DNA from: Caballeronia sp. TF1N1
GTDB taxonomy: Bacteria > Pseudomonadota > Gammaproteobacteria > Burkholderiales > Burkholderiaceae
Direction: 5' to 3'
Assembly (NCBI RefSeq): GCF_022878925.1
Contig: NZ_CP084626.1
Location: 1,922,001-1,986,000, forward strand
Length of the DNA stretch: 64,000 bases
In this document: piece by piece, positions 43,687 through 53,202 of the stretch
Layout: every line of letters begins with the position of its first letter
How positions within the stretch are numbered: the first letter of the stretch is position 1
The notes under the pieces: model-generated
Seen by the model: only the letters and a program-made list of their open reading frames with translations
Told to the model about the DNA's origin: nothing
The model's database searches: none
Position numbers and translations under genes: made by a program

Positions 43687-44489
43687 GCCTGTTAGTGAAG
43701 GCATCGCGCGAAGGCCAGACGATCGCGCGTGTGACACCGGAATCCGCTGGCTGGAAGCATGTCGGCTTCGCGGCGTACCGGCTGGAAGAAGGTGAAGTGC
43801 TGCATGTCTACGACGCCGGGCGCGAGAGCTGCATCGTCGTGCTGACGGGCACGGTGAGCGTCGAGGCGGGCGACGAGCACTGGCAGTCCATCGGCTCGCG
43901 CGACAGTGTGTTCGAAGACGCGGCGCCCTATGCCGTCTACGTACCACCGAAGCTCGCGGCAATCGTGCGGGCGGAGCGCGAAACGGAACTCGGTGTGGCG
44001 AGCGCGCCGGCGACGGGCGTGTATCCGCCGCGACTCATCGAGCCCTCGCAAATGAAGCGTTCGACGCGCGGCAAGAACGCGAATACGCGACACGTATGCG
44101 ATATTCTTCCGCAGACCGAGGCCGCCGAGTCGTTACTCGTGGTCGAAGTGCGTACGCCGAGCGGCCATGCGTCGAGCTATCCGCCGCACAAGCACGATCA
44201 CGACAACGTGCCTGTCGAAAGTTCGCTGGAGGAGACTTATTACCATCGGCTGAATCCGCCGCAGGGCTTTGCGTTTCAGCGTGTTTATACCGACGAGCGC
44301 GATCTCGACGAAACCCTGGCGGTGGAGAACCGCGACGTGGTGATGGTGCCGCGTGGGTATCATCCGGTCGTCGTGCCTTATGGCTACGATAATTATTATC
44401 TCAACGTAATGGCGGGCGATAAGCGCACGTGGCACTTTAAAAACGATCCGAAGCATGAATGGATCGTGGAGCGGGATAGCAAGGAGTGA
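43683..44489 (+). CDS. iolB: 5-Deoxy-glucuronate isomerase
   Basis: 268 residues, near the usual family length (about 270). Converts 5-deoxy-glucuronate to 5-dehydro-2-deoxygluconate, the IolC substrate. A bicupin: VGFAAYRLEEGEVLHVY and the second cupin with GHASSYPPHKHDHDNVP, ETYYHRLNPPQGFAFQRVYTDERDLDET and GYHPVVVPYGYDNYYLN, providing the His ligands. ATG 43683 overlaps the iolE stop. It is the last gene of the inositol operon. Its stop is one base from the stop of the convergent LivF-like gene, and no terminator hairpin is visible between them. Confidence 0.95.
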   Translation: MSLLVKASREGQTIARVTPESAGWKHVGFAAYRLEEGEVLHVYDAGRESCIVVLTGTVSVEAGDEHWQSIGSRDSVFEDAAPYAVYVPPKLAAIVRAERETELGVASAPATGVYPPRLIEPSQMKRSTRGKNANTRHVCDILPQTEAAESLLVVEVRTPSGHASSYPPHKHDHDNVPVESSLEETYYHRLNPPQGFAFQRVYTDERDLDETLAVENRDVVMVPRGYHPVVVPYGYDNYYLNVMAGDKRTWHFKNDPKHEWIVERDSKE

Positions 44490-44490
44490 G

Positions 44491-45189
44491 TTAACCCACC
44501 GACAGCCATTCTCGCTGCACATCGGCGCGTGTTTCCAGCTCCCCCAACGCCCCGTCGAACTGAACCGCGCCGTGCCCCATCACCGCGACGCGCGCATCGA
44601 GCATGCGCGCGATCGTCAGGCGCTCTTCGATCAGCAGTATGGCCACGCCGCGTTCGCGCAGACCCGCGAGGCACGCCGCCACTTGCGTCAGCACTTGCGG
44701 CGCGAGCCCTTCGCCGGGTTCGTCGATGACCACCAACGACGGATCGCCCGCCAGCGTTCTTGCCAGCGCCAGCATTTGCTGTTCGCCGCCCGACAACGCG
44801 CCGGCCTTCACTCGCGCGCGCTCCCGCAACACGGGGAAGAGGCGATAAGCATCGTCCACACTGAAGCGCGTGCCCGGACGCTCGCCCAGCACGAGATTGT
44901 CGCGCACGCTCAAGCCCGGAAACACATCGCGCGTTTCAGGCACGTAGCCAATTCCCATGCGCGCGATGCGAAACGGCCGCAGCCCGACGAGCGATGCATC
45001 GCGAAACCGCATCTCGCCCTCGCAGCGCACGAGGCCCATGATGGACTTCGCGAGCGTCGAGCGCCCCGAACCATTGCGGCCCACGAGCGCGACGATCTCG
45101 CCTTCGGCTATCGACAGGTTCACGCCGTGCAGTACCTGTGCCGCGCCATGCCACGCGCGCAGATCGTGGATACGCAACCCGGCGCTCAT
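44491..45189 (-). CDS. LivF-type ABC ATPase with Arg in Walker A
   Basis: 232 residues, ATPase of a branched-chain-amino-acid-type (HAAT) importer. Walker A reads GRNGSGRST (37-45): Arg43 replaces the Lys that contacts the ATP phosphates. The rest is conventional: signature LSGGEQQMLALARTL, Walker B VVIDEPGEGLAP, and the H-loop region LLIEERLTIA. A Lys-to-Arg change usually cripples hydrolysis, so this may be the degenerate half of an asymmetric pair with the LivG-like subunit. ATG 45189 overlaps the LivG stop (ATGA). Last gene of the minus-strand run; converges on iolB. Confidence 0.9.
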   Translation of the reverse strand: MSAGLRIHDLRAWHGAAQVLHGVNLSIAEGEIVALVGRNGSGRSTLAKSIMGLVRCEGEMRFRDASLVGLRPFRIARMGIGYVPETRDVFPGLSVRDNLVLGERPGTRFSVDDAYRLFPVLRERARVKAGALSGGEQQMLALARTLAGDPSLVVIDEPGEGLAPQVLTQVAACLAGLRERGVAILLIEERLTIARMLDARVAVMGHGAVQFDGALGELETRADVQREWLSVG

Positions 45190-45923
45190 CGCGATCCCCC
45201 CAGATACGCCTCGCGCACCTTGCGATCGTCGCGAATCGCCGCAGGCGTGCCGGTGGCGATCACGCGCCCTTGAACCAGCACGGAGATGCGATCCGCGAGG
45301 CCAAACACCGCGTCCATGTCGTGCTCGATGACGACGAGCGTGCGCCCTTGCGTCGTCGCCCGAATCAGCGCCAGCGCGCGCGATGCCTCCGCGCGGTTCA
45401 TCCCCGCCGTGGGTTCGTCGAGGAGGATGAGCGGTGCATCGGTGGCAAGCGCGATGCCTAGATCGAGCGCGCGCTGTTCCGCATACGTGAGCCGTGCGGC
45501 GGGTACGTCGGCGTGAGCGGCCAGGCCGATGGCATCGAGCATGGCGCGGGCGCGGTCTTCGAGCGCGCGCGACGGCAGCCAGCGATCGATCCTGCGCGAC
45601 GAAGCCGAGCCCAACGCCGCACAACGCAAATTGTCGAGCACGCTCAAGCCGGTGAAGACGCTCGTCGTCTGGAAGCTGCGCGCAAGCACTCGGCTAATGC
45701 GTTGCGGCGCGCGACCGGTGATGTCGATACCGATTGCCACGATGCGCCCTTCGTCGGGTTTGGTGCGCCCGGAAATGGTGTCGAAGAGCGTGGACTTGCC
45801 TGCGCCGTTCGGGCCGATGAGCGCATGACGTTCGCCGCTTTGCACTTGCAGATCGATACCGCGCAGAACGCGCGTCGGACCGAACCGTTTCGCGATGCCG
45901 TGCAGTTCGAGGGCGATGGTCAT
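45186..45923 (-). CDS. LivG-type ABC ATPase
   Basis: 245 residues. The partner ATPase of the HAAT-type importer: intact Walker A GPNGAGKST (37-45), Q-loop region LARSFQTTSVFTGLSVLDN, signature LTYAEQRALDLG (a variant of LSYGEQR), Walker B LILLDEPTAGM and H-loop VVIEHDMDAVF. The signature Ser and Gly positions (Thr and Ala here) are both substituted, another sign that the two ATPase sites of this transporter are unequal. ATG 45923. It is 76 bases downstream of the LivM-like permease and coupled to the LivF-like gene. Substrate unknown. Confidence 0.91.
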   Translation of the reverse strand: MTIALELHGIAKRFGPTRVLRGIDLQVQSGERHALIGPNGAGKSTLFDTISGRTKPDEGRIVAIGIDITGRAPQRISRVLARSFQTTSVFTGLSVLDNLRCAALGSASSRRIDRWLPSRALEDRARAMLDAIGLAAHADVPAARLTYAEQRALDLGIALATDAPLILLDEPTAGMNRAEASRALALIRATTQGRTLVVIEHDMDAVFGLADRISVLVQGRVIATGTPAAIRDDRKVREAYLGGSR

Positions 45924-45999
45924 GGCGTGTACCCTTTGCGACCGGCGGCAAACATCGCCCTGAAGCGCTCGCCGAATTTACGCGGTTCAAGGCCCATGT

Positions 46000-47127
46000 T
46001 CATAGCACGCCCCGCGCCCGTCGATCGATCCACGCGAGCCCAACGCCGAGCGCCAAGCAAGGCAACGCGATCCACCAAACGCCGTGCGGCAACGCGCTTG
46101 CATCCGCTTGTCGCGCATAGAGCGTCTCCACCGCGACGACCACGGCCGCACCGAACGCCAGCGTGCTCGACATGGCATACATGGTTGAACGAAGCGGGCG
46201 CGTGCGCATGCGCGTGAAGAAGCCAGCGACGCCATCGGGCACCGCGACGATCACCCACACGAAGCACAGTCCGAGATACATCGGCCAGGCAGCGGACACG
46301 CTCGCCACCGCCACGCTGAAAAACGTGAGCAGCACCGCCCCGGAAATCGGCCCAAAGAAGCTTCCGGTCCCGCCGATGACCGTCGCGACCAGCACGCTCG
46401 TCGATCTCGCAAGCCCGACGCTTTCCGCCGATGCCAGTTCGACATTCACGAGCGACAACACGCCTGCAATGCCCGCGAAGAACGCGGATACGACGAGCAT
46501 CGTGAAGCGCACGCGCCGTGGCGACGCGCCTATCGCCGCCGCGCGCACGGGATTGTCGCGCACGGCGTTGGCGAGGCGACAAAGCGGCGTGCGAGAGAAC
46601 GCGAACATCGCGCAAGCCGACACGACACACCAGCACGCGATCAACGCATACGCCTGCCGCAACGGGCCGAATGTCCATCCGAAGAGCGCAGCGCCGCTCG
46701 CGCGATCGATCGCCACGCCACCCTCGCCGCCGAACCAGCCCGGCACGAGCCAGACGCTTGCCGCAACCAATTCGCCGATGCCTAGCGTGATCATCGCGAA
46801 AGCCGTGCCGCCGCGTTGCGTCGAGATCGCGCCGAAGACGATGGCCGCGAGCACCGCAAAACATCCGCCGATCAATGGCAGCAATGGCAACGGCACGCCA
46901 AAGCGATTGAACACATGCGCGGCGGCGAAAGCGCCGAACCCCGCATAAACCGCGTGACCGAAGGAAAGCAAGCCCGTCTGCCCGAGCAGCAAGTTGTACG
47001 AGAGCGCGAAGACGATGAGCGTCGCCGTCTGCGCGAGATACGCAAGCAGCCAGGATCGATCGAAGCAAAGCGGCGGTAGCGCAAGCGCCGCGACGAGTGC
47101 GAGCCACGGCGCGAGGGACTTAAGCAT
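46000..47127 (-). CDS. LivM-type permease with C-terminal two-helix extension
   Basis: 375 residues. Standard LivM core: LLAYLAQTATLIVFALSYNLLLGQTGLLSFGHAVYAGFGA, QRGGTAFAMITLGIGELV, IGASPRRVRFTMLVVSAFFAGIAGVL and VIGGTGSFFGPISGAVLL. The family normally ends shortly after the FVWVIVAVPDGVAGF region; here about 65 more residues add two hydrophobic helices (SSTLAFGAAVVVAVETLYA, WWIALPCLALGVGLAWI). ATG 47127 overlaps the LivH stop by 8 bases; the frame's extension to 47268 is in the upstream gene. It forms the membrane channel with LivH. Confidence 0.9.
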   Translation of the reverse strand: MLKSLAPWLALVAALALPPLCFDRSWLLAYLAQTATLIVFALSYNLLLGQTGLLSFGHAVYAGFGAFAAAHVFNRFGVPLPLLPLIGGCFAVLAAIVFGAISTQRGGTAFAMITLGIGELVAASVWLVPGWFGGEGGVAIDRASGAALFGWTFGPLRQAYALIACWCVVSACAMFAFSRTPLCRLANAVRDNPVRAAAIGASPRRVRFTMLVVSAFFAGIAGVLSLVNVELASAESVGLARSTSVLVATVIGGTGSFFGPISGAVLLTFFSVAVASVSAAWPMYLGLCFVWVIVAVPDGVAGFFTRMRTRPLRSTMYAMSSTLAFGAAVVVAVETLYARQADASALPHGVWWIALPCLALGVGLAWIDRRARGVL

Positions 47128-48061
47128 CGCGCGTCTCTTCACCGAAGAGTCCGCGTGGACGCGCCGCCAGCATCGCGACGAGCAACAGGTACGGCAGCAC
47201 GGGCGCGAGTTGCGCGACGGTGAGCGCGGCCCAAGCGTCCGGCAAACGCACGCCAAACCAGGCAGCAATGCTCCCTGCCGATGCCGTCGTGCCCACGGCG
47301 AATGTCTGCACGCAGCCGATCAAGAGCGACGCGACGAGCGCCCCCGAAAGCGAGCCCAGCCCGCCGATGACCACGACGACGAACACGATGGGACCGACGG
47401 CGTCGGCCATCGACGGTTCGAGCACGGCAAGCGGCGCGCCGATCACGCCCCCGAGCGCCGCCAGCGCCGTGCCGGCGGCGAACACCGTCGTGAAGACGCG
47501 CGGGACATCGTGGCCGAGCGTTTCGATGGTCGCGGAATGCGTGAGCGCCGCGCGCACCACGAGCCCCGTCTTCGATACGCGCAACACGACATGCAACGCG
47601 CCGAGCATGAGGATGGCAAGCAGCATCATGAACACGCGGTAGCGTGGAAACGCGGCGCCGTACCAGGTGAAGAGCGGCCCTTCGAGCACGGAGGGAATCG
47701 TCGCGGGCAACGGTCCGAGCCCCCATACGAGCTTCACGCCCTCGCCTATCACGATGGCCGCGCCGAACGTGAGCAGCAACTCGGCGAGCGCGCCGCGCGC
47801 ATGCACGCGCTTGAGCAGATAGCGCTCGAACAACGCGCCCGCGCAGCCGACGATCAAAGGCGCCACGGCGAGTGCCAGCCAGAATCCGCCGTACGAAGCC
47901 AGCGCCTGACCGACATACGCGCCGAGCATATAGAAGCTCGCGTGCGCGAAGTTGAGCACGCCGAGCATCGAGAAGATGAGCGTGAGGCCCGCACAGAGCA
48001 TGAAGAGCAGCAGCCCGACGCTCACGCCGTTGAGCAGGCTCACGCTGAACCACTGAAGCAC
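47120..48061 (-). CDS. LivH-type branched-chain amino-acid ABC permease
   Basis: 313 residues, about eight TM helices. Core motifs: LLNGVSVGLLLFMLCAGLTLIFSMLGVLNFAHASFYMLGAY, ALAELLLTFGAAIVIGEGVKL and VIGGLGSLSGALVASLLIG. The family imports leucine, isoleucine, valine, urea or other polar compounds. There is no binding-protein gene next to it, so substrate recognition must come from elsewhere. Start 48061, 10 bases after the thioesterase stop, consistent with a single transcript from threonine aldolase to the LivF-like gene. Confidence 0.92.
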   Translation of the reverse strand: MLQWFSVSLLNGVSVGLLLFMLCAGLTLIFSMLGVLNFAHASFYMLGAYVGQALASYGGFWLALAVAPLIVGCAGALFERYLLKRVHARGALAELLLTFGAAIVIGEGVKLVWGLGPLPATIPSVLEGPLFTWYGAAFPRYRVFMMLLAILMLGALHVVLRVSKTGLVVRAALTHSATIETLGHDVPRVFTTVFAAGTALAALGGVIGAPLAVLEPSMADAVGPIVFVVVVIGGLGSLSGALVASLLIGCVQTFAVGTTASAGSIAAWFGVRLPDAWAALTVAQLAPVLPYLLLVAMLAARPRGLFGEETRDA

Positions 48062-48071
48062 GGAACAATCC

Positions 48072-48527
48072 TCAAGCGTTGACGAGCGGCTTCAAGGCAT
48101 CGACGAGACGCTCGGGCAAAGGCACCGGCCGGCGCGTCATGCGGTTTACATAGACATGCACGAAATGGCCCTGCGCCGCCGCGCTCTTTGCGCCTTGCGT
48201 GAAGATGCCGACCTCGTAGCGCACGCTCGTCGTGCCGAGCTTTTCCACGCGCAAGCCCGCATCGATCAGATCGGGAAACGAAACCGACTCGAAGAAATTG
48301 CAGCGCGTTTCCACGACGAGCCCGATCGTCTCGCCGCCCGCGAAGTCGAGCACGCCCGAGCGCAGCAGATACTCGTTCACGACGGTATCGAAGTAGCTGT
48401 AGTAGACGACGTTGTTGATATGACCATAGACATCGTTGTCGGACCAGCGCGTGCTGATGGTGAGGAAGTGCGGATAGTCCGCGCGGCGCGTGGGTTGCGG
48501 TTTGCTCATCGTCGGCGGCGGCTGCAT
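48072..48527 (-). CDS. Acyl-CoA thioesterase, 4HBT hot-dog family
   Basis: 151 residues from ATG 48527, which shares a base with the stop of the threonine aldolase gene (TGATG); ATG 48509 is an alternative. A 4-hydroxybenzoyl-CoA thioesterase-like hot-dog fold: TRWSDNDVYGHINNVVYYSYFDTVVNEYL with the Asp-x-x-(G)H-N active-site segment, and FVHVYVNRMTRRPVPLPE at the C-terminus. Cleaves acyl-CoA thioesters in the cytosol, substrate unknown. It lies between threonine aldolase and the ABC permease genes. Confidence 0.9.
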   Translation of the reverse strand: MQPPPTMSKPQPTRRADYPHFLTISTRWSDNDVYGHINNVVYYSYFDTVVNEYLLRSGVLDFAGGETIGLVVETRCNFFESVSFPDLIDAGLRVEKLGTTSVRYEVGIFTQGAKSAAAQGHFVHVYVNRMTRRPVPLPERLVDALKPLVNA

Positions 48528-49585
48528 CAGCGGTTGATCGCTGCGAGTGCGCGGACTTCGTCGGCGAAGCGCTCGACGGTGTCCTCGCGCGTGTCCCATG
48601 CGCACATCAGGCGGCAGCCGCCCGACCCGATGAACTGATAGAACTTCCAGCCTTTCGCGCGCAAGGCGGTGGCGACGTGCGGCGGCAATTCCGCGAACAC
48701 CGCGTTCGATTCCGGCTTGAAGAGCACCTGTACGCCGGGAATATTCGCGAGACGCTCGGCCATCAATTGCGCCATTGAGTTGGCGTGACGCGCGTTGCGC
48801 AGCCAGACATCGTTATCGAGCAAGCCGAGCCACGGCGCGGAGATGAAGCGCATTTTCGATGCAAGCTGCCCCGCCTGCTTCAGCCGATAAGCAAAGTCCA
48901 CGGCAAGCGCCTTGTCGAAAAACACGACCGCTTCGCCGACCGGCAAGCCGTTCTTGGTGCCGCCGAAGCACAGCACGTCGACGCCCGCGCGCCACGTAAT
49001 CTCCGACGGATGCACGCCGAGCGTGGCGACCGCGTTGGCGAAACGCGCGCCATCCATATGCACGGTCAGATGCCGCCGCTTGGCGATGGCCGCAATCGCG
49101 CGCACTTCCTCGACGGTATAGACCGTGCCCACTTCCGTCGATTGCGTGAGCGAGACGACTTTCGGCTTCGGATAGTGGATATCGGCGCGTCGGGTGACGA
49201 GTTCCTCGATCGCATCGGGCGTGAGCTTGCCGTTCTCGCCCTTGGCGGTCAGAAGCTTGGAGCCGCCGGAGAAGAATTCGGGGCCGCCGCACTCGTCGGT
49301 TTCGATATGCGCGAGTTCGTGGCAAATGACCGAGTGATACGACTGGCACAGCGACGCCAGCGCAAGCGAATTGGCCGCCGTGCCATTGAAGACGAAGAAG
49401 ACTTCGCAGTCGGTCTGGAACAGATCGCGGATGCGGTCGCACACGCGCGCGGTCCAGGAATCGTCGCCGTAAGCCGGTTCGTGGCCGCTAGTGTTGGCCT
49501 TGACGAGCGCATCGAGCGCTTCGGGGCAGATACCCGCGTAGTTGTCGGAGGCGAAGTGCTGGATGGATTCGTTCGGCGCGGTCAT
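48527..49585 (-). CDS. ltaE: Low-specificity L-threonine aldolase
   Basis: 352 residues. A PLP enzyme (fold type I) that splits threonine or allo-threonine to glycine and acetaldehyde. Features: HFASDNYAGICPEAL, HEPAYGDDSWTARV, FNGTAANSLAL, AHIETDECGGPEFFSGG, the DGARFANAV segment, and the PLP lysine in FGGTKNGLPVGEAV. ATG 49585 gives the normal N-terminus; the frame open to 49693 is not conserved. It is the first gene of the run that continues into the thioesterase and ABC transporter genes. The fine substrate preference is not readable. Confidence 0.92.
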   Translation of the reverse strand: MTAPNESIQHFASDNYAGICPEALDALVKANTSGHEPAYGDDSWTARVCDRIRDLFQTDCEVFFVFNGTAANSLALASLCQSYHSVICHELAHIETDECGGPEFFSGGSKLLTAKGENGKLTPDAIEELVTRRADIHYPKPKVVSLTQSTEVGTVYTVEEVRAIAAIAKRRHLTVHMDGARFANAVATLGVHPSEITWRAGVDVLCFGGTKNGLPVGEAVVFFDKALAVDFAYRLKQAGQLASKMRFISAPWLGLLDNDVWLRNARHANSMAQLMAERLANIPGVQVLFKPESNAVFAELPPHVATALRAKGWKFYQFIGSGGCRLMCAWDTREDTVERFADEVRALAAINR

Positions 49586-49965
49586 GGAATTCGCTGGAAG
49601 ACTGGTAGAAGGCGCTGCACGAGCTTCGTGACCCGGGACGAGTGAAGATCGCGTGGTCGCCATCGTTGCGTGCCGTGCAAGCAGTCCGCTCATTTTATCC
49701 GCATCGCGCCGTGCAAGATTCGAATGCGATTGAGCGATAGATCGTGTGCCGCGCCCGTTCTAACCTCGCGACACTTAGGATACCGACGGGCAGCGTCGAA
49801 CGATTGCGCTATCGGTGTTGAATTGCGCATTGCCGCTACGAGCATCGACGACGTAGTGCCGTCAGCGCGCCGCTCCAATTCAACATGTCATCTGACGAAA
49901 AAGCGCGCCACCGAAGCCGGCGGCGCGCTTTATGGCGTAAACAATAACTTGGGTCGAGGCTGCGC
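49586..49965. other. 380-base intergenic region
   Basis: Upstream of the threonine aldolase gene and downstream of the small glycine-zipper gene, both on the minus strand. It contains the terminator at 49898-49932 and must contain the promoter of the threonine aldolase run. I see no gene in it and no convincing promoter hexamers. Confidence 0.5.
49898..49932 (-). terminator. Rho-independent terminator after the glycine-zipper gene
   Basis: AAAGCGCGCC (49900-49909) pairs with GGCGCGCTTT (49922-49931). On the minus strand the hairpin is followed by a T-run (GCTTTTTCG) and lies 34 bases after the small-gene stop. Confidence 0.8.
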
Positions 49966-50202
49966 TTACTTCGCTGTCGTGCCGCTGGCGGCGTTGGCTT
50001 GCTGCGCGGCCTTGTCCTTCTTGTTCGCTTCGTGATGGCCGATCGCGCAGCCACCCGCCGCGCCCACCACGCCGTGCTTGCCCGCGACGTGCCCCGCCAC
50101 GCCGCCGACTGCCGCGCCTTCGAGACATCCCTTGGCCTGTGCTGCGCCCGTGGCGGCGATCATTGCGCCAGCCAGTACGATCGATGCAATCTTGTGGTTC
50201 AT
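49966..50202 (-). CDS. Small exported glycine-rich protein
   Basis: 78 residues. A signal peptide (MNHKIASIVLAGAMIAATGAAQA, 1-23) is followed by a glycine-zipper-like segment EGAAVGGVAGHVAGKHGVVGAAGGCAIG and a polar KKDKAAQQANAASGTTAK tail. The pattern resembles the membrane-spanning part of 17-kDa-type surface proteins. Two cysteines (CLEG and GGCA) could pair in the periplasm. ATG 50202 has AGGGGAGA upstream, a strong site, and a terminator follows, so it is its own transcription unit. The function is unknown. Confidence 0.82.
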   Translation of the reverse strand: MNHKIASIVLAGAMIAATGAAQAKGCLEGAAVGGVAGHVAGKHGVVGAAGGCAIGHHEANKKDKAAQQANAASGTTAK

Positions 50203-50269
50203 GTTTGTTCTCCCCTTTTGGTTGAAAGTACCGGAGAAGATGCACGAGATGTGCCTGACAGGCTGTAAT

Positions 50270-50306
50270 GAAAAACGGCCCGGTGACTTTCGCCAACCGG
50301 ACCGTT
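50270..50306 (-). terminator. Rho-independent terminator after alaS
   Basis: ACGGCCCGGT (50275-50284) pairs with ACCGGACCGT (50296-50305) with one mismatch pair; on the minus strand a TTTTT run follows. It lies about 20 bases after the alaS stop. Confidence 0.85.
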
Positions 50307-50326
50307 TGAAGCACTTCCACCGCGCT

Positions 50327-52951
50327 TTAAAGCTGCTGCTGCACCCAGCCTGTCACGCCTGCGAGTGCGGCCGGCAGCTTGGCCGGTTCCGTGCCGCCCG
50401 CCTGCGCCATGTCGGGACGGCCGCCGCCCTTGCCGCCCACTTGCTGCGCGACGAAGTTGACGAGCTCGCCCGCTTTGACCTTCTTCGATGCATCCGCCGT
50501 CACGCCCGCGATGAGGCTGACCTTGCCGCCTTCGACGGAAGCCAGCACGATAGCCGCGCTCTTGAGCTTGTCCTTCAGCTTGTCGACGGTTTCGCGCAGC
50601 GTCTTCACGTCCGCGCCTTCGAGTTGCGCGGCGAGCACTTGAACGCCCGCGACATCGACGGCTTGCGAAACGAGTTCATCGCCCTGGCTCGATGCGAGCT
50701 TCGACTTGAGCGCGCCCAGTTCCTTCTCCAGCGACTTCACGTGCTCCTGAACCTGCGCGATACGCTGCGTGAGTTCGGACGGTTGTGCCTTGAGGGCGCC
50801 CGCCGCCGCGTTAATACGCTGATCCAGCTCCTGCACATAGCGCACGGCATTGTCGCCCGTGATGGCTTCGACACGGCGAATGCCCGCCGCCACACCGCCT
50901 TCCATCACGATCTTGAAAAGGCCGATGTCGCCCGTGCGCTGCACGTGTGTGCCGCCGCAGAGTTCGCGCGAAAAGCCCAGGTCCAGCACGCGCACCGTGT
51001 CGCCGTACTTCTCGCCGAAGAGCGCCATGGCGCCGCCCTTCACCGCTTCGTCGTAAGACATGACGCGCACGACGCCCGGCGCGTTCGCAAGCACTTCCTG
51101 ATTGACGATCTGCTCGACGCGGCGGATCTCGTCGTCCGTCATCGGCGCGTTGTGTGCGAAGTCGAAGCGCGTCTTGTCGGCGTCGACGAGCGAGCCTTTC
51201 TGCTGCACATGACCGCCGAGCACTTCGCGCAACGCCTTGTGCATCAAGTGCGTGGACGAGTGATTGCGTGCGGTGCGCGCGCGGCGGATGGCGTCGATCT
51301 GCGCCTTCACCACGTCGCCGACCTTGAGCTTGCCCTGCTCCACCGTGCCGTGGTGGCCAACGACATCGGCCTGAACCTTGAGCGTGTCTGCCACCGCGAA
51401 GCGCGCGGAGGCATTCGCGAGCACGCCCTGATCGCCCACCTGACCGCCGGATTCCGCATAGAACGGCGTGTGATCGAGCACGACGACCGCTTGCTGGCCC
51501 GCTTGCGCCTCGCTCACCGACGCGCCCTCCACATACAGCGCGATGATTTTCGCGTCGTCGAAGATTTCCTTCTCGTAGCCGTGGAACGTGGTCTTGGCGC
51601 CCGAGTATTCGAGGCCGGCCGCGAGCTTGAACTTGCCCGCCGCGCGCGCCTGATCGCGCTGACGCGCCATGGCGTCGTCGAAGGCGGGTTCGTCCACCGT
51701 CACGCCGCGTTCGCGGCATACGTCGGCCGTGAGATCGAGCGGGAAACCGTAGGTATCGTGCAGCTTGAACGCGAGTTCGCCGTCCAGTTGCTTCACGCCC
51801 TTCTTGTCGAGTTCGGCCAGTTCGCCTTCGAGAATCGACATGCCGTGCTCGATGGTCTCGAAGAAGCGCTCTTCTTCCTGGCGCAGCACATCGGTGACGC
51901 GCTGTTGAGCATCGACAAGTTCGGGGTAAGCCGCGCCCATTTCCGCGACGAGGTCCGGCACGAGCTTGTGGAAGAACGAGCCGCGCCGGCCGAGTTTGTA
52001 GCCATGACGAATGGCGCGGCGCACGATACGGCGCAGCACGTAACCGCGGCCTTCGTTGCCGGGAATCACGCCATCGACGATCAGGAACGAGCACGCGCGG
52101 ATATGGTCGGCAATGACCTTCAGCGAGTTGTTTTCCAGATCGGCCGTATGGGTCTCGCGGCCCGCGGCCTTGATGAGCGTCTGGAAGAGGTCGATCTCGT
52201 AGTTGCTGTGCACGTGCTGCAGCACGGCGGCGAGACGTTCGAGGCCCATGCCGGTATCGACGCACTGCTTGGGCAGCGGCGTCATGTTGCCTTGCGCGTC
52301 GCGGTTGAACTGCATGAACACGAGATTCCAGATCTCGATGAAGCGGTCGCCGTCTTCCTCCGGCGATCCCGGCGGGCCGCCCCAGATTTCCGGACCGTGG
52401 TCGTAGAACACTTCGGAGCACGGACCGCACGGGCCGGTGTCGGCCATTTGCCAGAAGTTGTCGGATGCGTAGCGCGCGCCCTTGTTGTCGCCGATGCGGA
52501 TGATGCGTTCCGCCGGCACGCCGATTTCCTTTTCCCAGATGGCGTACGCTTCGTCGTCTTCCTGATAGACCGTGACGGTGAGCTTTTCCGGCGGCAGCAT
52601 GTAGACCTTCGTCAACAGCTCCCAGCAGTAGTGGATGGCGTCGCGCTTGAAGTAGTCGCCGAACGAGAAGTTGCCGAGCATCTCGAAGAACGTGTGATGC
52701 CGCGCCGTATAGCCGACGTTCTCCAGATCGTTATGCTTGCCGCCCGCGCGCACGCTGCGCTGCGCGGTGGTTGCGCGCGAGTACGGCCGCGCTTCGGCGC
52801 CGAGGAACACGTCCTTGAACTGGACCATGCCCGAGTTGGTGAAGAGCAGCGTCGGGTCGTTGCCCGGCACGAGGCTCGACGAACGGACGATCGTATGTCC
52901 CTTCGATTCGAAAAACTTCAGGAATTTCTCGCGTATTTCGGCGGCTTTCAT
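50327..52951 (-). CDS. alaS: Alanyl-tRNA synthetase
   Basis: 874 residues, a class II synthetase. Order: catalytic domain ([14 protein letters not shown] at the start, [21 protein letters not shown]), a tRNA-recognition helical part, editing domain with [11 protein letters not shown] and [13 protein letters not shown] (the zinc His/Cys set), and the C-terminal C-Ala/DHHA1 region ([15 protein letters not shown]). ATG 52951 begins the conserved AAEIREKF; the frame open to 53041 is not supported. Charges tRNA(Ala) and removes Ser or Gly errors. A separate AlaX editor is at 3.6-4.3 kb. TATAAT upstream (53075-53070). Confidence 0.97.
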   Translation of the reverse strand: MKAAEIREKFLKFFESKGHTIVRSSSLVPGNDPTLLFTNSGMVQFKDVFLGAEARPYSRATTAQRSVRAGGKHNDLENVGYTARHHTFFEMLGNFSFGDYFKRDAIHYCWELLTKVYMLPPEKLTVTVYQEDDEAYAIWEKEIGVPAERIIRIGDNKGARYASDNFWQMADTGPCGPCSEVFYDHGPEIWGGPPGSPEEDGDRFIEIWNLVFMQFNRDAQGNMTPLPKQCVDTGMGLERLAAVLQHVHSNYEIDLFQTLIKAAGRETHTADLENNSLKVIADHIRACSFLIVDGVIPGNEGRGYVLRRIVRRAIRHGYKLGRRGSFFHKLVPDLVAEMGAAYPELVDAQQRVTDVLRQEEERFFETIEHGMSILEGELAELDKKGVKQLDGELAFKLHDTYGFPLDLTADVCRERGVTVDEPAFDDAMARQRDQARAAGKFKLAAGLEYSGAKTTFHGYEKEIFDDAKIIALYVEGASVSEAQAGQQAVVVLDHTPFYAESGGQVGDQGVLANASARFAVADTLKVQADVVGHHGTVEQGKLKVGDVVKAQIDAIRRARTARNHSSTHLMHKALREVLGGHVQQKGSLVDADKTRFDFAHNAPMTDDEIRRVEQIVNQEVLANAPGVVRVMSYDEAVKGGAMALFGEKYGDTVRVLDLGFSRELCGGTHVQRTGDIGLFKIVMEGGVAAGIRRVEAITGDNAVRYVQELDQRINAAAGALKAQPSELTQRIAQVQEHVKSLEKELGALKSKLASSQGDELVSQAVDVAGVQVLAAQLEGADVKTLRETVDKLKDKLKSAAIVLASVEGGKVSLIAGVTADASKKVKAGELVNFVAQQVGGKGGGRPDMAQAGGTEPAKLPAALAGVTGWVQQQL

Positions 52952-53069
52952 GGCGTACGGGGCGTTTTGCGTGTTCTGCTGGTTTTCTGACGAAGCCTTG
53001 GTAAAGCCCGTTTGAAGCCCTTCTGATGCGGGTTTCGGCAAGACTTAAGGCTATTCCGAGTAATTTTTG

Positions 53070-53075
53070 ATTATA
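53070..53075 (-). promoter_or_regulatory. -10 element upstream of alaS
   Basis: TATAAT on the minus strand, about 120 bases before the alaS ATG. No good -35 at the right spacing, so only the -10 is proposed. Confidence 0.45.
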
Positions 53076-53202
53076 CGGGATTCGCGGTGCCGAACCGGGG
53101 CGCGGCAGGCGTCTGCAACGGATAAAGCGCCCTCGCGCGCCCGTCCGTTCTATGCGACAGTCGCGTGGTCAGAAACCAAATCCGAGACGAGAGACACGAC
53201 GC

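Noticed and set aside
50078..52990. 970-codon open frame antisense to alaS
   Set aside because: Same cause: mirror of a complete AlaS on the minus strand.
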